DNA of 64,000 nt from Duncaniella muris (GTDB lineage: Bacteria; Bacteroidota; Bacteroidia; Bacteroidales; Muribaculaceae), in NCBI RefSeq assembly GCF_003024805.1, contig NZ_PUEC01000016.1:19131-83130 (forward strand). The letters are read 5' to 3'. The translations under genes were made by a program, and so were the position numbers. Positions within the stretch are counted from its first letter, which is position 1. Each line of letters begins with the position of its first letter. Of the stretch, positions 25,557 to 35,200 are shown in pieces. The notes below the pieces were generated by a model. The model was not told where the DNA came from, searched no databases, and was given only the letters and a program-made list of their open reading frames with translations.

Positions 25557-26846
25557 ATGGTAACAGCTATTGTCACGTTTTTTATCCTCGGCTATCTGTG
25601 CATCGCACTTGAGAGTGTGTTGAAGATCAACAAAGCCGTACCCGCACTGCTTATGTGTGTTATCTGCTGGACTCTCTACGCCTGCGGCGTGGGCGACAGC
25701 GCTGACTATTCCGGACGTCTGCTCCATCATCTCGGAGAAACCTGCGAGATTCTCTTCTTCCTCATGGGCGCCATGACCATCGTCGAGATCGTCGATGCCA
25801 ACGGCGGATTCTACTTCGTTCATGACGCATTGGCCACCAAAAGTAAGAAAACACTTCTGTGGCGCATCACAGCCATGACCTTCATCCTCTCGGCCATACT
25901 TGACAATCTTACCACCTCGATCGTGATGATCATGGTGTTGCGCAAGCTGATCGAAGACCATAAAGACCGCATGATCTATGGCGGCATCATCATAATCGCG
26001 GCCAATGCCGGCGGAGCCTTCTCGCCGATCGGCGACGTTACCACCATCATGCTCTGGATCAAAGGCATGATCTCGACCGGCGGTGTGATCTCACAGCTCA
26101 TCATCCCCTCGATTGTCTCGGTTGTCGTCTCGGCTCTCTGCGTCTCGCTCTACCTCAAAGGCGAGGTCGTGGCTCCGAAACGGTCTGAAGCCAATGAAGT
26201 CAGGAATTCTCCGGCTGACCGCAAGATCATACTCATCTTCGGTGTGGGCGGCCTGATCTTCGTGCCTATCTTCAGAATGCTCACCGGTCTGCCCCCTTTC
26301 ATGGGCATACTCCTCGCTCTCGGTGTGCTGTGGCTTGTAAGCGAATGGCGCTCCAACCGCTGCTCTATCCTGGCCGGTGACTCACATCTGAAAGTGACAA
26401 CTCTGCTTTCGCGCATTGACCTCGCCACCATACTCTTCTTTCTCGGCATTCTCCTCGCAGTGGCCACCCTCCAGGAAACCGGAGTGCTCACCGCGTTCGG
26501 CCAGTGGCTCAATGAAGTCTCCAATGGTAACCACTATCTTGTGACCGGTGTCATCGGCGTGGTTTCAAGCATCGTCGACAACGTGCCCCTCGTGGCAGGC
26601 TGCATGGACATGTATGCCATCGCTCCGACCGGCGATTTTGCCTGCGACGGATTGTTCTGGCAGCTGCTTGCCTACTGTGCAGGAGTCGGCGGCTCGATGC
26701 TCATCATCGGATCGGCAGCCGGAGTCGTGGTCATGGGCCTCGAAAAAATCAGCTTCGGCTGGTATCTGCGCCGTTTCACCTGGATTGCCTTCGCCGGCTA
26801 TATCGCAGGCATGGGAGCCTACGCTCTGGAAACTCTTTTCATGTAA
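25557..26846 (+). CDS. nhaD: NhaD-family sodium/proton antiporter
   Basis: A 429-residue inner-membrane antiporter with about 11-12 helices. NhaD/ArsB-type signatures are ILSAILDNLTTSIVMIMVLRKL near 105-126, AANAGGAFSPIGDVTTIMLWIKG near 145-167, and a second half repeat with VSSIVDNVPLVAGCMDMY near 340 and GVGGSMLIIGSAAGVVVMGL near 378. It exchanges internal sodium for protons. Near the sodium-pumping decarboxylase operon it fits a sodium-based energy economy, although the two are separate transcription units. Confidence 0.9.
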   Translation: MVTAIVTFFILGYLCIALESVLKINKAVPALLMCVICWTLYACGVGDSADYSGRLLHHLGETCEILFFLMGAMTIVEIVDANGGFYFVHDALATKSKKTLLWRITAMTFILSAILDNLTTSIVMIMVLRKLIEDHKDRMIYGGIIIIAANAGGAFSPIGDVTTIMLWIKGMISTGGVISQLIIPSIVSVVVSALCVSLYLKGEVVAPKRSEANEVRNSPADRKIILIFGVGGLIFVPIFRMLTGLPPFMGILLALGVLWLVSEWRSNRCSILAGDSHLKVTTLLSRIDLATILFFLGILLAVATLQETGVLTAFGQWLNEVSNGNHYLVTGVIGVVSSIVDNVPLVAGCMDMYAIAPTGDFACDGLFWQLLAYCAGVGGSMLIIGSAAGVVVMGLEKISFGWYLRRFTWIAFAGYIAGMGAYALETLFM

Positions 26847-26882
26847 TTTTCAGCGGCATTTTAAGCTAAAAAGCTAAAATGT

Positions 26883-26913
26883 TTTGAAATACGAAAAAGA
26901 ATTGCTAATTTTG
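26883..26913 (+). promoter_or_regulatory. Promoter for rpsU
   Basis: TTTG (26883-26886), exactly 19 bases, then TAATTTTG (26906-26913): a perfect consensus. The leader is about 97 bases and AT-rich before the ATG, with no Shine-Dalgarno sequence. Confidence 0.8.
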
Positions 26914-27016
26914 CAGCGCAAATCCGTGAGGCGTCCGCCGGGACAGTCTGAAACAGGGCGTTTTTGCGGCCGTCTCACCAATCAATAACTTAAATATCAA
27001 TAATCAAGAAACCAAA

Positions 27017-27208
27017 ATGATCATCGTACAAGTAAAAGAAGGTGAAAACATCGAAAAGGCACTGAAGAAATTCAAGCGTAAATTTGAAAAGACCGGCATC
27101 GTTCGCGAGCTTCGTTCACGTCAGGCTTTCCAGAAGCCCTCTGTGACCAACCGTAAGAAAATGATGAAGGCTGTTTACGTCCAGCAGCTTCGTGCCAACG
27201 AAGAATAA
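27017..27208 (+). CDS. rpsU: Ribosomal protein bS21
   Basis: A 63-residue small-subunit protein with the family core VQVKEGENIEKALKKFKRKFEKTGIVRELRSRQ. In Bacteroidetes ribosomes bS21, with bS18 and bS6, sequesters the 3' end of 16S rRNA and so suppresses Shine-Dalgarno use. No Shine-Dalgarno sequence precedes this start. A 10-base perfect match to the anti-Shine-Dalgarno complement lies 39 bases after the stop (see 27248-27257). The gene is monocistronic. Confidence 0.95.
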   Translation: MIIVQVKEGENIEKALKKFKRKFEKTGIVRELRSRQAFQKPSVTNRKKMMKAVYVQQLRANEE

Positions 27209-27247
27209 GATTTTTCTGATTAGCACTCTACCTTTAGACAATCAACC

Positions 27248-27257
27248 GAAAGGAGGT
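27248..27257 (+). promoter_or_regulatory. Shine-Dalgarno-like GAAAGGAGGT in the rpsU 3' region
   Basis: GAAAGGAGGT is fully complementary to the conserved 3' end of 16S rRNA. No start codon follows within 50 bases at a useful distance, so it does not look like a ribosome binding site for a gene. It sits in the presumed 3' untranslated part of the rpsU message. Function unknown. Confidence 0.4.
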
Positions 27258-27310
27258 CAGGAAAACACCCGGAAATCACCCGAATTTATTTGAAAGAAAC
27301 ATATTCAATG

Positions 27311-27344
27311 GCGGTGAAGATTGCAGACTGCAACTCTTCATCGC
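27311..27344 (+). terminator. Long hairpin after rpsU
   Basis: GCGGTGAAGA pairs with TCTTCATCGC, and between them TTGCAG pairs with CTGCAA around a single A, giving an almost continuous 16-pair stem. A weak T-rich tail (TATTGTTGT) follows. Probably the rpsU terminator or an mRNA-stabilising hairpin. Confidence 0.55.
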
Positions 27345-27380
27345 TATTGTTGTGACTTGAAACGTTATATAATATAATAC

Positions 27381-27398
27381 ACCTATATTAATATAGGT
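27381..27398. promoter_or_regulatory. Perfect 18-base palindrome, possible operator
   Basis: ACCTATATTAATATAGGT is a perfect dyad in an AT-rich stretch 45 bases before the glycosidase-like lipoprotein gene. It looks like a dimeric regulator site. No regulator gene is adjacent. Confidence 0.4.
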
Positions 27399-27442
27399 AT
27401 TGATATAAGCATTACTCACCTCTGACATTCCGCCTGCTGATT

Positions 27443-29476
27443 ATGTCGCGCATATTTCTACTGTTGGCCTGCCACCTGACACTGCTCCTTGCAGTGTCAT
27501 GCTCACATGCAGGTGTGGAAAAGAATGCCATATATGACGGCGGCAGTTTCGAACTGTATCCAGACAGCATTGTCCGGGGCCACCGGATCTACACAGCCTC
27601 CGGCCTCAGGGCGGCTGAGTCAGGCAGGGCAGGGGAGTGTGACTCGCTTCACAGAACCGTGGCCTACAGTTCAGCCGGACGCATGGCCGATGCACTGTTT
27701 GCCGCCGCGCTCGCCGATACTTCGGCATTGACAGTGGCTGATGTCAGGCTGGCAGGGGCCTTTCTGCGGCCAGAGGAGTCAATGGCTGCGCTCAGGGCAG
27801 AGGTGGCCGACGGCTGTATCCGCTGCCAGGATTTCCCGAAGATTTCCGACATAGGCTGCTGGGCCATTGCCGCCTGGGAACTGTATTGTGTGACCGGCTC
27901 GCGCCAGTGGCTCAAAGAAGCCTATGACATACTGACCGCCTCAATCCGCAGGCAGTGGAAGCAGCCCTCCGGAAGAGTCGCCCCCCTGGTGTGCGGGCAG
28001 GTCGCACGGATTGACAATCCTGCGGATTATTATCCTGACTGGATGACGGCGATGGACCGCTACCAGACACTGGCTCTGGAGGTCAACGTCTCGCAGGCCA
28101 CGGCCAGTTCTGTAGCGTCGCGTATGGCCGGAGAACTGAATCTCTATGCCGAGCATGAGCATCAGATCCAGTTTGCAGCCTTGCGTTCAGCGATCAATGA
28201 CCGCCTGTGGATTCCCGACGGGCAGCGCTACGGACAGTATCTCTACGGAGTTTATTATCCGGTGTTGTCAGCCGTGTCTGACAGTCGTGCGAACGCGCTC
28301 TGCGTGCTCAACGGCATAGCCACAGCGGAGATGGCCGAGGATCTGGTCAGCGCCATGCCGGTCTATCGTGACGGAGTACCTGATGTCTGTCCGCAGATCA
28401 ACCCGTCTGCCGGCTCTTGCTCGCCGCTTACCCAGGCTCTTTTCACTCTTGCGGCCGCCAAGGTCCGCAACCCGCAGGCCTTTGTGCTTGGAGTGGCATC
28501 GCTTATGAACATGGCTGTTGACGGCAATCTAACTTCCGAGTGGCCGGCAGTGGTCTGCAAAGGCTTTTTCGGTATGGATTTCACTCCTGATGGCATTGAC
28601 TTCCGACCGATAGTGCCGGTGGCATTCGCAGGAGACAAGACTCTGGGCGGTTTCCGTTATCGCGACGCGGTGTTTGACATCGTTATGCACGGCACGGGCG
28701 ACCGTATCGCCACCTTTGCCGTCGACTCCGTATCGCTGGAGACCCCGCGTCTGCCGGCCTCTCTGGAGGGCCGTCATAGGGTGGACATCACCCTGTCAGG
28801 CAACGATCTGCCGGAGCCTGGTGTGAACATCGTCGAGCGCAGAGATCTGCTCCACGTCCCGCAGCTGAGGTGGAGTGATGACGGCAGTACTGTCGAGATA
28901 ATGGATTTCGACCCTGAGATCCGCTACAGTCTTTTTGTGGATGGAGTAATGACCCAGGTGCTCGGCGCTGAGCGCTATTCGCTCCCTCCGTCTGAGCCTT
29001 CAGTCACCGCGATCATGCCCTCGCTTCCGGGTGGGCTGACCGGATTCTCGCCGCCCGGCCATGTCTATGCTCCGGGTCAGTCGGAAGTCACCGTACTCGC
29101 ATCGTCAGTCATACCGCGCCGTCCGCCTCTGCATCTGATCAAAGACCGCCGGACAGCCGACGGCTATATCGAGCTTGCTGCCCGCCACAACACCCGCATC
29201 ACCTGCTATGCCAACGTCCCTGCCGCCGGTGACTACTTTCTGACCGTTGGCTACTCCAACGGTTCGCAGCGCGACGCGCTCCGCACTCTCAGCATCAACG
29301 GTCGCGATGTGGCCACTCTGGTCTGTCCCTCGTTCCATCATGACGACTGGGTGACCGTCAGACCGTCAAACACCGTGGTGGTCTCCCTGCAGGAAGGCCC
29401 CAACAAGATCGCGCTTACATACATCAGCGGCACCATGCTGCTCAACAGAATAACATTACTGAAAAAGGTCCATTAG
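27443..29476 (+). CDS. Glycosidase-like lipoprotein with C-terminal carbohydrate-binding-like domain
   Basis: A 677-residue exported lipoprotein with a lipobox at LLLAVSC (Cys near residue 20). The central part (about 40-400) is helical and resembles the (alpha/alpha)6 barrel of six-hairpin glycosidases: ISDIGCWAIAAWELYCVTGSRQWLKEAYDIL, LRSAINDRLWIPDGQRYGQYLYG, SSVASRMAGE. A beta-rich stretch follows. The last 130 residues, with GYIELAARHNTRITCYANVPAAGDYFLTVGYSNG, look like a CBM6/35-type sugar-binding domain. No catalytic pair can be assigned safely. The substrate is unknown, and no SusC/SusD genes lie nearby. It is followed closely by a phosphoesterase gene. Confidence 0.65.
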   Translation: MSRIFLLLACHLTLLLAVSCSHAGVEKNAIYDGGSFELYPDSIVRGHRIYTASGLRAAESGRAGECDSLHRTVAYSSAGRMADALFAAALADTSALTVADVRLAGAFLRPEESMAALRAEVADGCIRCQDFPKISDIGCWAIAAWELYCVTGSRQWLKEAYDILTASIRRQWKQPSGRVAPLVCGQVARIDNPADYYPDWMTAMDRYQTLALEVNVSQATASSVASRMAGELNLYAEHEHQIQFAALRSAINDRLWIPDGQRYGQYLYGVYYPVLSAVSDSRANALCVLNGIATAEMAEDLVSAMPVYRDGVPDVCPQINPSAGSCSPLTQALFTLAAAKVRNPQAFVLGVASLMNMAVDGNLTSEWPAVVCKGFFGMDFTPDGIDFRPIVPVAFAGDKTLGGFRYRDAVFDIVMHGTGDRIATFAVDSVSLETPRLPASLEGRHRVDITLSGNDLPEPGVNIVERRDLLHVPQLRWSDDGSTVEIMDFDPEIRYSLFVDGVMTQVLGAERYSLPPSEPSVTAIMPSLPGGLTGFSPPGHVYAPGQSEVTVLASSVIPRRPPLHLIKDRRTADGYIELAARHNTRITCYANVPAAGDYFLTVGYSNGSQRDALRTLSINGRDVATLVCPSFHHDDWVTVRPSNTVVVSLQEGPNKIALTYISGTMLLNRITLLKKVH

Positions 29477-29516
29477 CCCGCGCTCCGTGGCTTCAACCGC
29501 ATAAACAAGACATTTG

Positions 29517-30020
29517 ATGAAAACAATCGGAATCATCTCTGACACCCATTCCTGCTGGGACGACCGCTATGCCGCCCATTTCAAAAACTGCGACGAGATA
29601 TGGCACTGTGGCGATGTTGGTGACATCGGTGTGATACGCCGCCTCGAAGAGGTGGTGCCCGTGGTCAGGGCCGTGCGCGGCAACATTGACCACGGCGACG
29701 TCTGCCGCAGGTGTCGGGAAGTAGAGTGCTTTCAGATAGAGGGTGTAAATGTCTGGATGACCCATATCGGAGGCTATCCCGGACGCTACGCCCCCGGCGT
29801 GAAGCGTCAGCTCATAGAAAACCGCGTCAACCTCATGGTCTGCGGCCATTCCCACATCCTTAAAGTGATGCCCGACGCCGAACTCGGCCTGCTTCACGTC
29901 AACCCCGGTGCTGCCGGTTATCACGGATGGCAGAAAGAGCGCACGCTCGTGCGCCTGACCATCGACACCGGTTCGGTCACCGGCCTTGAAGTCATCGAGC
30001 TCGGCAAAGTCAAAATCTGA
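29517..30020 (+). CDS. YfcE/MJ0936-type metallophosphoesterase
   Basis: A 167-residue cytoplasmic metallophosphoesterase. Metal-binding motifs in order are ISDTHS near 7-12, GDVGD near 38, GNIDH near 60, THIGG near 82 and GHSH near 107. The family hydrolyses phosphodiesters in two-metal fashion, and the physiological substrate is usually unknown. The ATG at 29517 (MKTIGIISDTH) is preferred over an adjacent TTG. The gene lies 40 bases after the lipoprotein gene and is probably in its transcript. Confidence 0.88.
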   Translation: MKTIGIISDTHSCWDDRYAAHFKNCDEIWHCGDVGDIGVIRRLEEVVPVVRAVRGNIDHGDVCRRCREVECFQIEGVNVWMTHIGGYPGRYAPGVKRQLIENRVNLMVCGHSHILKVMPDAELGLLHVNPGAAGYHGWQKERTLVRLTIDTGSVTGLEVIELGKVKI

Positions 30021-30092
30021 TTCCGGTCAGCAATCCGGTGCGGGCCGCCGGAAATGACAGGCCTGCCTGCTCTGATCAGGATGAAAAAAAGC

Positions 30093-30132
30093 AGAGGAGT
30101 CTGTGTCGCGCTGAGGTGACACAGACTCCTCT
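30093..30132 (-). terminator. Terminator of the OmpA-family lipoprotein gene
   Basis: Perfect 15-base arms AGAGGAGTCTGTGTC and GACACAGACTCCTCT around a ten-base loop. Seven A residues on the left give a U tract for the minus strand. It sits between convergent genes and may stop both. Confidence 0.88.
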
Positions 30133-30223
30133 CTGTTCCGGCATTGACCGCTCCGCTCAGGCGGAGGGAAGCCATATACGGATAATGGAATTGATGATTG
30201 CTAATTGTCGAGACGCTTGCGGT

Positions 30224-30925
30224 TTATTTCAGATTACCGCTGTTGGCCTGGTCGATCATCTCCTTGCTTGCGGTGATGAAGATTTCCACACGGCGGTTCT
30301 GCGCGCGTCCTTCGGCAGTAGAGTTTGATGCGATATAGTCCTGCATGGGCAGACCTTCGGCAGAAAGACGGTTGGCCTGCACACCGCTGTTGAGCAGATA
30401 GTTGCGCACGGCGTTCGCACGTCCGGTAGCCACACGCTCGTTCACGGCGAGAGTGCCGGTGTCATCGGTGTAGCCGTAGATCTGCACGTTTGTGCCGGGG
30501 TTGTTGATGAGCGAAGCGGCAAACTTGCTCAGATCAGTGCGCGCGTTGGCGCTGAGGGTTGTGCCGTTGGTGGGGAAAAGAATTCCGCCGTTAAAAGTCA
30601 CCTGGATTGCCTGGAGACCGTTTTCGTCAGTTACCTGCTTGATCTCGGCCTGCTTTGCGAGTTCGGCCTCAAGTTCGGCTTGCTGCTTGTCCATCTTCTT
30701 TCCGATGAGCACACCTGCGCCTGCGCCTACCGCAGCGCCTATAGCGGTACCGATGGCAGCGCCTTTACCGCCGCCGATGAGAGCTCCGAGGCCTGCTCCG
30801 AGAGCTGCACCGCCGCCGCCGCCGATGGCAGCGCCCTTGCCCGTATTGGACCATGAAGAACATCCCGTGGAGAGAAGCACGCAGAGTGCCATTGCAGGAA
30901 TTCCTAATGCTTTTGCGAGTTTCAT
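30224..30925 (-). CDS. OmpA-family peptidoglycan-binding lipoprotein
   Basis: A 233-residue outer-membrane lipoprotein. The signal peptide ends at a lipobox LLSTGC (Cys 22). A long Gly/Ala-rich stretch with repeated GKGAAIG and GAGLGALIGG (about 28-75) resembles a glycine-zipper membrane-inserting segment. A coiled-coil-like QQAELEAELAKQAEI follows. The OmpA domain (about 105-225) has the peptidoglycan-binding set YTDDTGTLAVNERVATGRANAVRNYL and NRRVEIFI. It tethers the outer membrane to the cell wall, like YiaD/PAL-type proteins. Confidence 0.92.
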   Translation of the reverse strand: MKLAKALGIPAMALCVLLSTGCSSWSNTGKGAAIGGGGGAALGAGLGALIGGGKGAAIGTAIGAAVGAGAGVLIGKKMDKQQAELEAELAKQAEIKQVTDENGLQAIQVTFNGGILFPTNGTTLSANARTDLSKFAASLINNPGTNVQIYGYTDDTGTLAVNERVATGRANAVRNYLLNSGVQANRLSAEGLPMQDYIASNSTAEGRAQNRRVEIFITASKEMIDQANSGNLK

Positions 30926-30964
30926 TGCTTTTAATGTTTTTAAGTTAACGTGTTAAATTCAGAC

Positions 30965-30972
30965 GCAAAAAT
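30965..30972 (-). promoter_or_regulatory. Promoter -7 box for the OmpA-family gene
   Basis: Reads TATTTTTG on the minus strand, 40 bases before the start. The -33 region is weak. The rest of 30973-31283 holds only a plus-strand TAATTTTG at 31110-31117, a candidate -7 box for the DMT transporter gene. Confidence 0.5.
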
Positions 30973-31283
30973 AGGAAATTCCCTCAACATATCCCAATAA
31001 AATCTATAATCGGGACTGTTTTATCACTTTCTTGCGTCTACATTAGATAATACGTCCGGCAGAGCGATAAAGTTTTTTGTCGGGACTGTGTTCTTTGACA
31101 AAAAATTCTTAATTTTGTCAGCAGTTATGGTTGACGTAAAATCCTTCCGTCGGCATAACTGACACCGGTCAGCTGACAGCTGCGCGTCTAAAACGAAGGT
31201 TAACCTTAAATTTTTCGCCTTGCGCGCTAATATCAGACCTATCACAACACCGGCGCGCGGGTGTCCGATTTTTTGGCTTTCTT

Positions 31284-32210
31284 ATGTCAACGAAGCGTTT
31301 TTCAGCCGGAAGCAACCTCATCTATCATGCCGGCGCGGCTGTGGCAGTCATGGGATGGGGTATCTCGTTCATTTCAACCAAAGTCCTCATGGACAACGGC
31401 CTTTCGCCGATCGAAGTCTACATCTATCGTTTCGCCCTTGCCTATCTGGCCCTGCTGCTCTTCTGCCACAAGCAGATCAGAAGCAACACATGGCGCCATG
31501 AATTCATATTCATACTTGCGGGCCTCTTCGGAGGGTCGATCTACTTTATCTCCGAGAACGTCGCCCTGCAGTACACCCTGGTCAGCAACGTCTCGCTAAT
31601 CACATCTCTCTCTCCGCTTCTCACGGTGCTGCTCATTGGCTTCCTCTACCGCTCGGAACGTCCGGGCAAAGCCACCATTTTCGGATCGGCTATAGCCTTC
31701 GTCGGAGTGGGGCTTGTGATTTTCAACAGTAGCTTCGCTCTGAGCATCAACCCCCTCGGCGACCTCCTCGCCCTGCTCGCTGCCCTCTGCTGGGCCGTCT
31801 ACAGCATCATCATCAAGCAGCTCACACCACTCTACAGCGCACTGTTCATCACCCGCAAGACTTTCTTCTACGGAGTCCTGACAGCCCTTCCCTTCCTGCT
31901 CATCGAGCCTCATGTCACCTCTCCCGCCGTGCTCATACAGCCCAAACTGCTGCTCAACATTCTCTTCCTCGCCCTCTTCTGCTCTCTGTTCGCTTATCTG
32001 ATGTGGGCAGTGATCAACGGCAAGATCGGAGCTGTCAAGGCCTCGAACTATATGTATTTCCAGCCCGTGGTCACCCTCGTCTTCTCCTTCCTGATTCTCG
32101 GCGAGAAGATCACGCTGATCGGAGTGACCGGCTGCGCCATGATTCTGCTCGGAGTCTGGCTGGCCGACTATCTGCAGAAGCGCGGATCGCGCGCCGCAAC
32201 GCGCCACTGA
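31284..32210 (+). CDS. DMT-superfamily (EamA) transporter
   Basis: A 308-residue inner-membrane carrier with ten helices in two EamA repeats. The first repeat begins at AGAAVAVMGWGISFISTKVLMDNGLSPIEVYIYRF and the second at LGDLLALLAALCWAVYSIIIKQL. The family exports metabolites or amino acids by exchange, and the substrate cannot be told from sequence. The C-terminus is short and basic. The protease gene starts 64 bases downstream in the same orientation. Confidence 0.88.
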   Translation: MSTKRFSAGSNLIYHAGAAVAVMGWGISFISTKVLMDNGLSPIEVYIYRFALAYLALLLFCHKQIRSNTWRHEFIFILAGLFGGSIYFISENVALQYTLVSNVSLITSLSPLLTVLLIGFLYRSERPGKATIFGSAIAFVGVGLVIFNSSFALSINPLGDLLALLAALCWAVYSIIIKQLTPLYSALFITRKTFFYGVLTALPFLLIEPHVTSPAVLIQPKLLLNILFLALFCSLFAYLMWAVINGKIGAVKASNYMYFQPVVTLVFSFLILGEKITLIGVTGCAMILLGVWLADYLQKRGSRAATRH

Positions 32211-32274
32211 TCAGCCCCGTGCCTCACTCACAATAATGACAGAAATCAATAACCAATCACGCTATAACTTACTT

Positions 32275-35200
32275 ATGAACAGACGAAACCTCCTCGCCAC
32301 TCTTCTTGCCGGCGCGGCACTTGGTGCCGGAGCCGTCACCCCGATGTGGCTCCGAGATGTACGCATCTCGCCTGACGGATCGAAAATCGCCTTCACCTAC
32401 AAAGGTGACATCTTCACAGTCCCTGCCAAGGGCGGAGAAGCCACGCGCCTCACCGCCAATGAAGCCTACGAGGCCATGCCCGTATGGTCGCCCGACGGAT
32501 CGAAGATCGCCTTCACCAGCGACCGCGAAGGAAATGCCGACATCTACATCATGGACTCCAGAGGCGGCGAAGCCACACGCCTGACTTTCAACTCTGTGGC
32601 TGAAACTCCCTGGGCCTTCACCCCCGACGGCTCAGCCGTGGTCTACTCGGCTTCAATCCAGGACGCTCCCGGATCGCTCCTCTTCCCCTCCTCATGGCAG
32701 ACCGAGCTCTACAGTGTGCCCGTCAGCGGCGGACGCCCCATGCAGATCCTCTCAACTCCCGCCGAGGCCGTCAGCTATCTCCCTGACGGAAAATCATTCC
32801 TCTACATGGACCGCAAGGGACTTGAAGACGAATGGCGCAAGCACCACACCTCGTCAGTCACCCGCGATCTCTGGAAATACGATGCCGCAAGCGGACGCCA
32901 CACCAACCTCACCGACCGTGCCGGTGAAGACCGCAACCCCGTGGTCAGCCCCGACGGCAAGACCGTATGGTTCCTCAGCGAGCGTGACGGAGGCAGCTTC
33001 AACGTCTACTCAGCACCCGTCGACGACCTCTCAAAGGCAAGCCGCCTGACAAACTTCACCACCCATCCCGTCCGCTTCCTCTCGCGCGGAGCCGACGGCA
33101 CTCTGGCTTTCACCTATGACGGCGAGATCTACACCATGACCCCCGGAGCCAAACCCTCCAAGGTCAGGATCGACATCACGGCCGACCAGTCGGAGCCCCT
33201 CCGCATCCGCAACTTCAGCAGCGGTGCATCAGGTGCCGTTCCCTCGCCCGACGGCAAACAGGTGGCCTTCTCTAATCGCGGCGACATCTTCGTGACCTCC
33301 GTTGACTATCCCACAACACGCCAGATCACATCAACCCCCGCCGCTGAAAACTTCATCTCCTGGGGCAGTGACAACCGCACTCTCTACTACACCTCCGACC
33401 GCGACGGCCACCTTAATATATATAGCGCCAAGATAGGCCGCGACGAGGACCCCAACTTCCCCAACGCAACCCTCGTTGAAGAGACTGCAATCTTCCCCGC
33501 CGGCGACCGCACCGACCGTGCCAACCCCGTGATCTCGCCTGACGGCAAGCAGATGGCCTTCACCATCGACCGCCGCGACATCGCAGTGATGGACCTCGCC
33601 TCAAAGAAAGTGCGCAGACTCACCAAGGGCAACATCTGCAACGACCGTGACGGTATGCTCGACTACTCATGGTCGCCCGACGGAAAATGGCTCGTGGCCG
33701 TGGTCGACATGCACCGCCGCTCACCCTATTTCGACATCGCCATCATCAATGCCGCTGACGGCACAATCACCAACATCACCAACTCGGCCTACATGAACCA
33801 GTCGCCCCGCTGGGTGATGGGAGGCGATGCAATCCTCTTCCTCAGCGACCGCTACGGTATGCGCAGCCACGCTTCATGGGGATCGCAGTATGACGTGCTT
33901 CTGGCCTTCACAAACCAGGCCGCCTATGACCGCTTCCGCCTCTCGCCCGAAGACTTCCAGCTTCAGAAAGAGCTGAAAGCCTCGCGCGCCAAAGCCGCTG
34001 CCAAGCCCGCCGCCAAAGCCGACGGCAAGAAGAAAGCCGACTCAAAGGCCGACAAGGATAAAGCCGCCAAATCAGACAAAGACAAGGATTCAAAGACCAT
34101 CAACGTCGAGCTCGACGGCATCACAGACCGCATAGTGCGCCTGACCCCATTCTCGGCATCCATGTCTGACGCCTATATCGACGACCAGGGCGAAACCCTC
34201 TGGTTCCTCGCCCAGGTTGACAACGGCTACGACCTCTGGAAGAAAGACCTCCGCAAAGGCACCGTGAGCCTCGCCTCCAAGCTCGGCGCACGCCCCACCG
34301 GCATGCAGCCCGCAGCCGCAGGCAAGACCCTCTTCCTCACCGGCGGCGGAGCCATCCGCAAGATGAGCCTCCCCGGCGGAAAGATTGACGGCGTAAGCTT
34401 CTCGGCCACTCAGAAATTCGATGCCGCGGCCGAACGCGAATACATGTATGACTACATGCTCACCGAAGCCGAAAAACGCTTCTTCGGCACCGACATGAAC
34501 GGCACCGACTGGAAAGCTATGGGCAAGGCCTACCGCAAGTTCCTCCCCCACATCAGCCACAACGCCGACTTTGCCGAACTCACAAGCGAGATCCTCGGCG
34601 AGATCAACGTCTCCCACTCCGGAGGCCGCTACTATCCGCAGGGCGCCCGCGAAGCCACTGCCTCGCTCGGCCTGCTCTATGACATGACCTATCCCGGACC
34701 CGGCCTCAAGGTGGGCGAAGTGCTCGCAGGCGGCCCATTCGGCCACGCCGACTCCTCGATGAAGCCCGGAGCCGTCATCACCGCCATCAACGGCACCGAG
34801 ATCGGCTCGAAGACAGACCCCACCGTGATGCTCAACTCTCTGGCAGGCCGCAAGACCCTCGTGGCCTTCACCCTCCCTTCAGGTGAAAAGGCCGAGGAAG
34901 TGGTGCTCCCGGTCAGAGCCTCGGTGATCAACGGCCTGCTCTATGACCGCTGGGTCAAACGCAACGCCCACCTGGTCGACTCTCTCTCAAACGGCCGTCT
35001 CGGCTACGTCCACATCAAGTCAATGAACGATGAAAGCTACCGCACCATCTATGCCGACATCCTCGGCAAATACAATGAGTGTGACGGCATAGTCATCGAC
35101 ACCCGCAACAACGGCGGCGGCCGTCTCCACGAAGACATCGAAGTGCTCTTCAGCGGCAAGAAATACCTCACTCAGGAAATCAAAGGCCAGCCAGTAGGCG

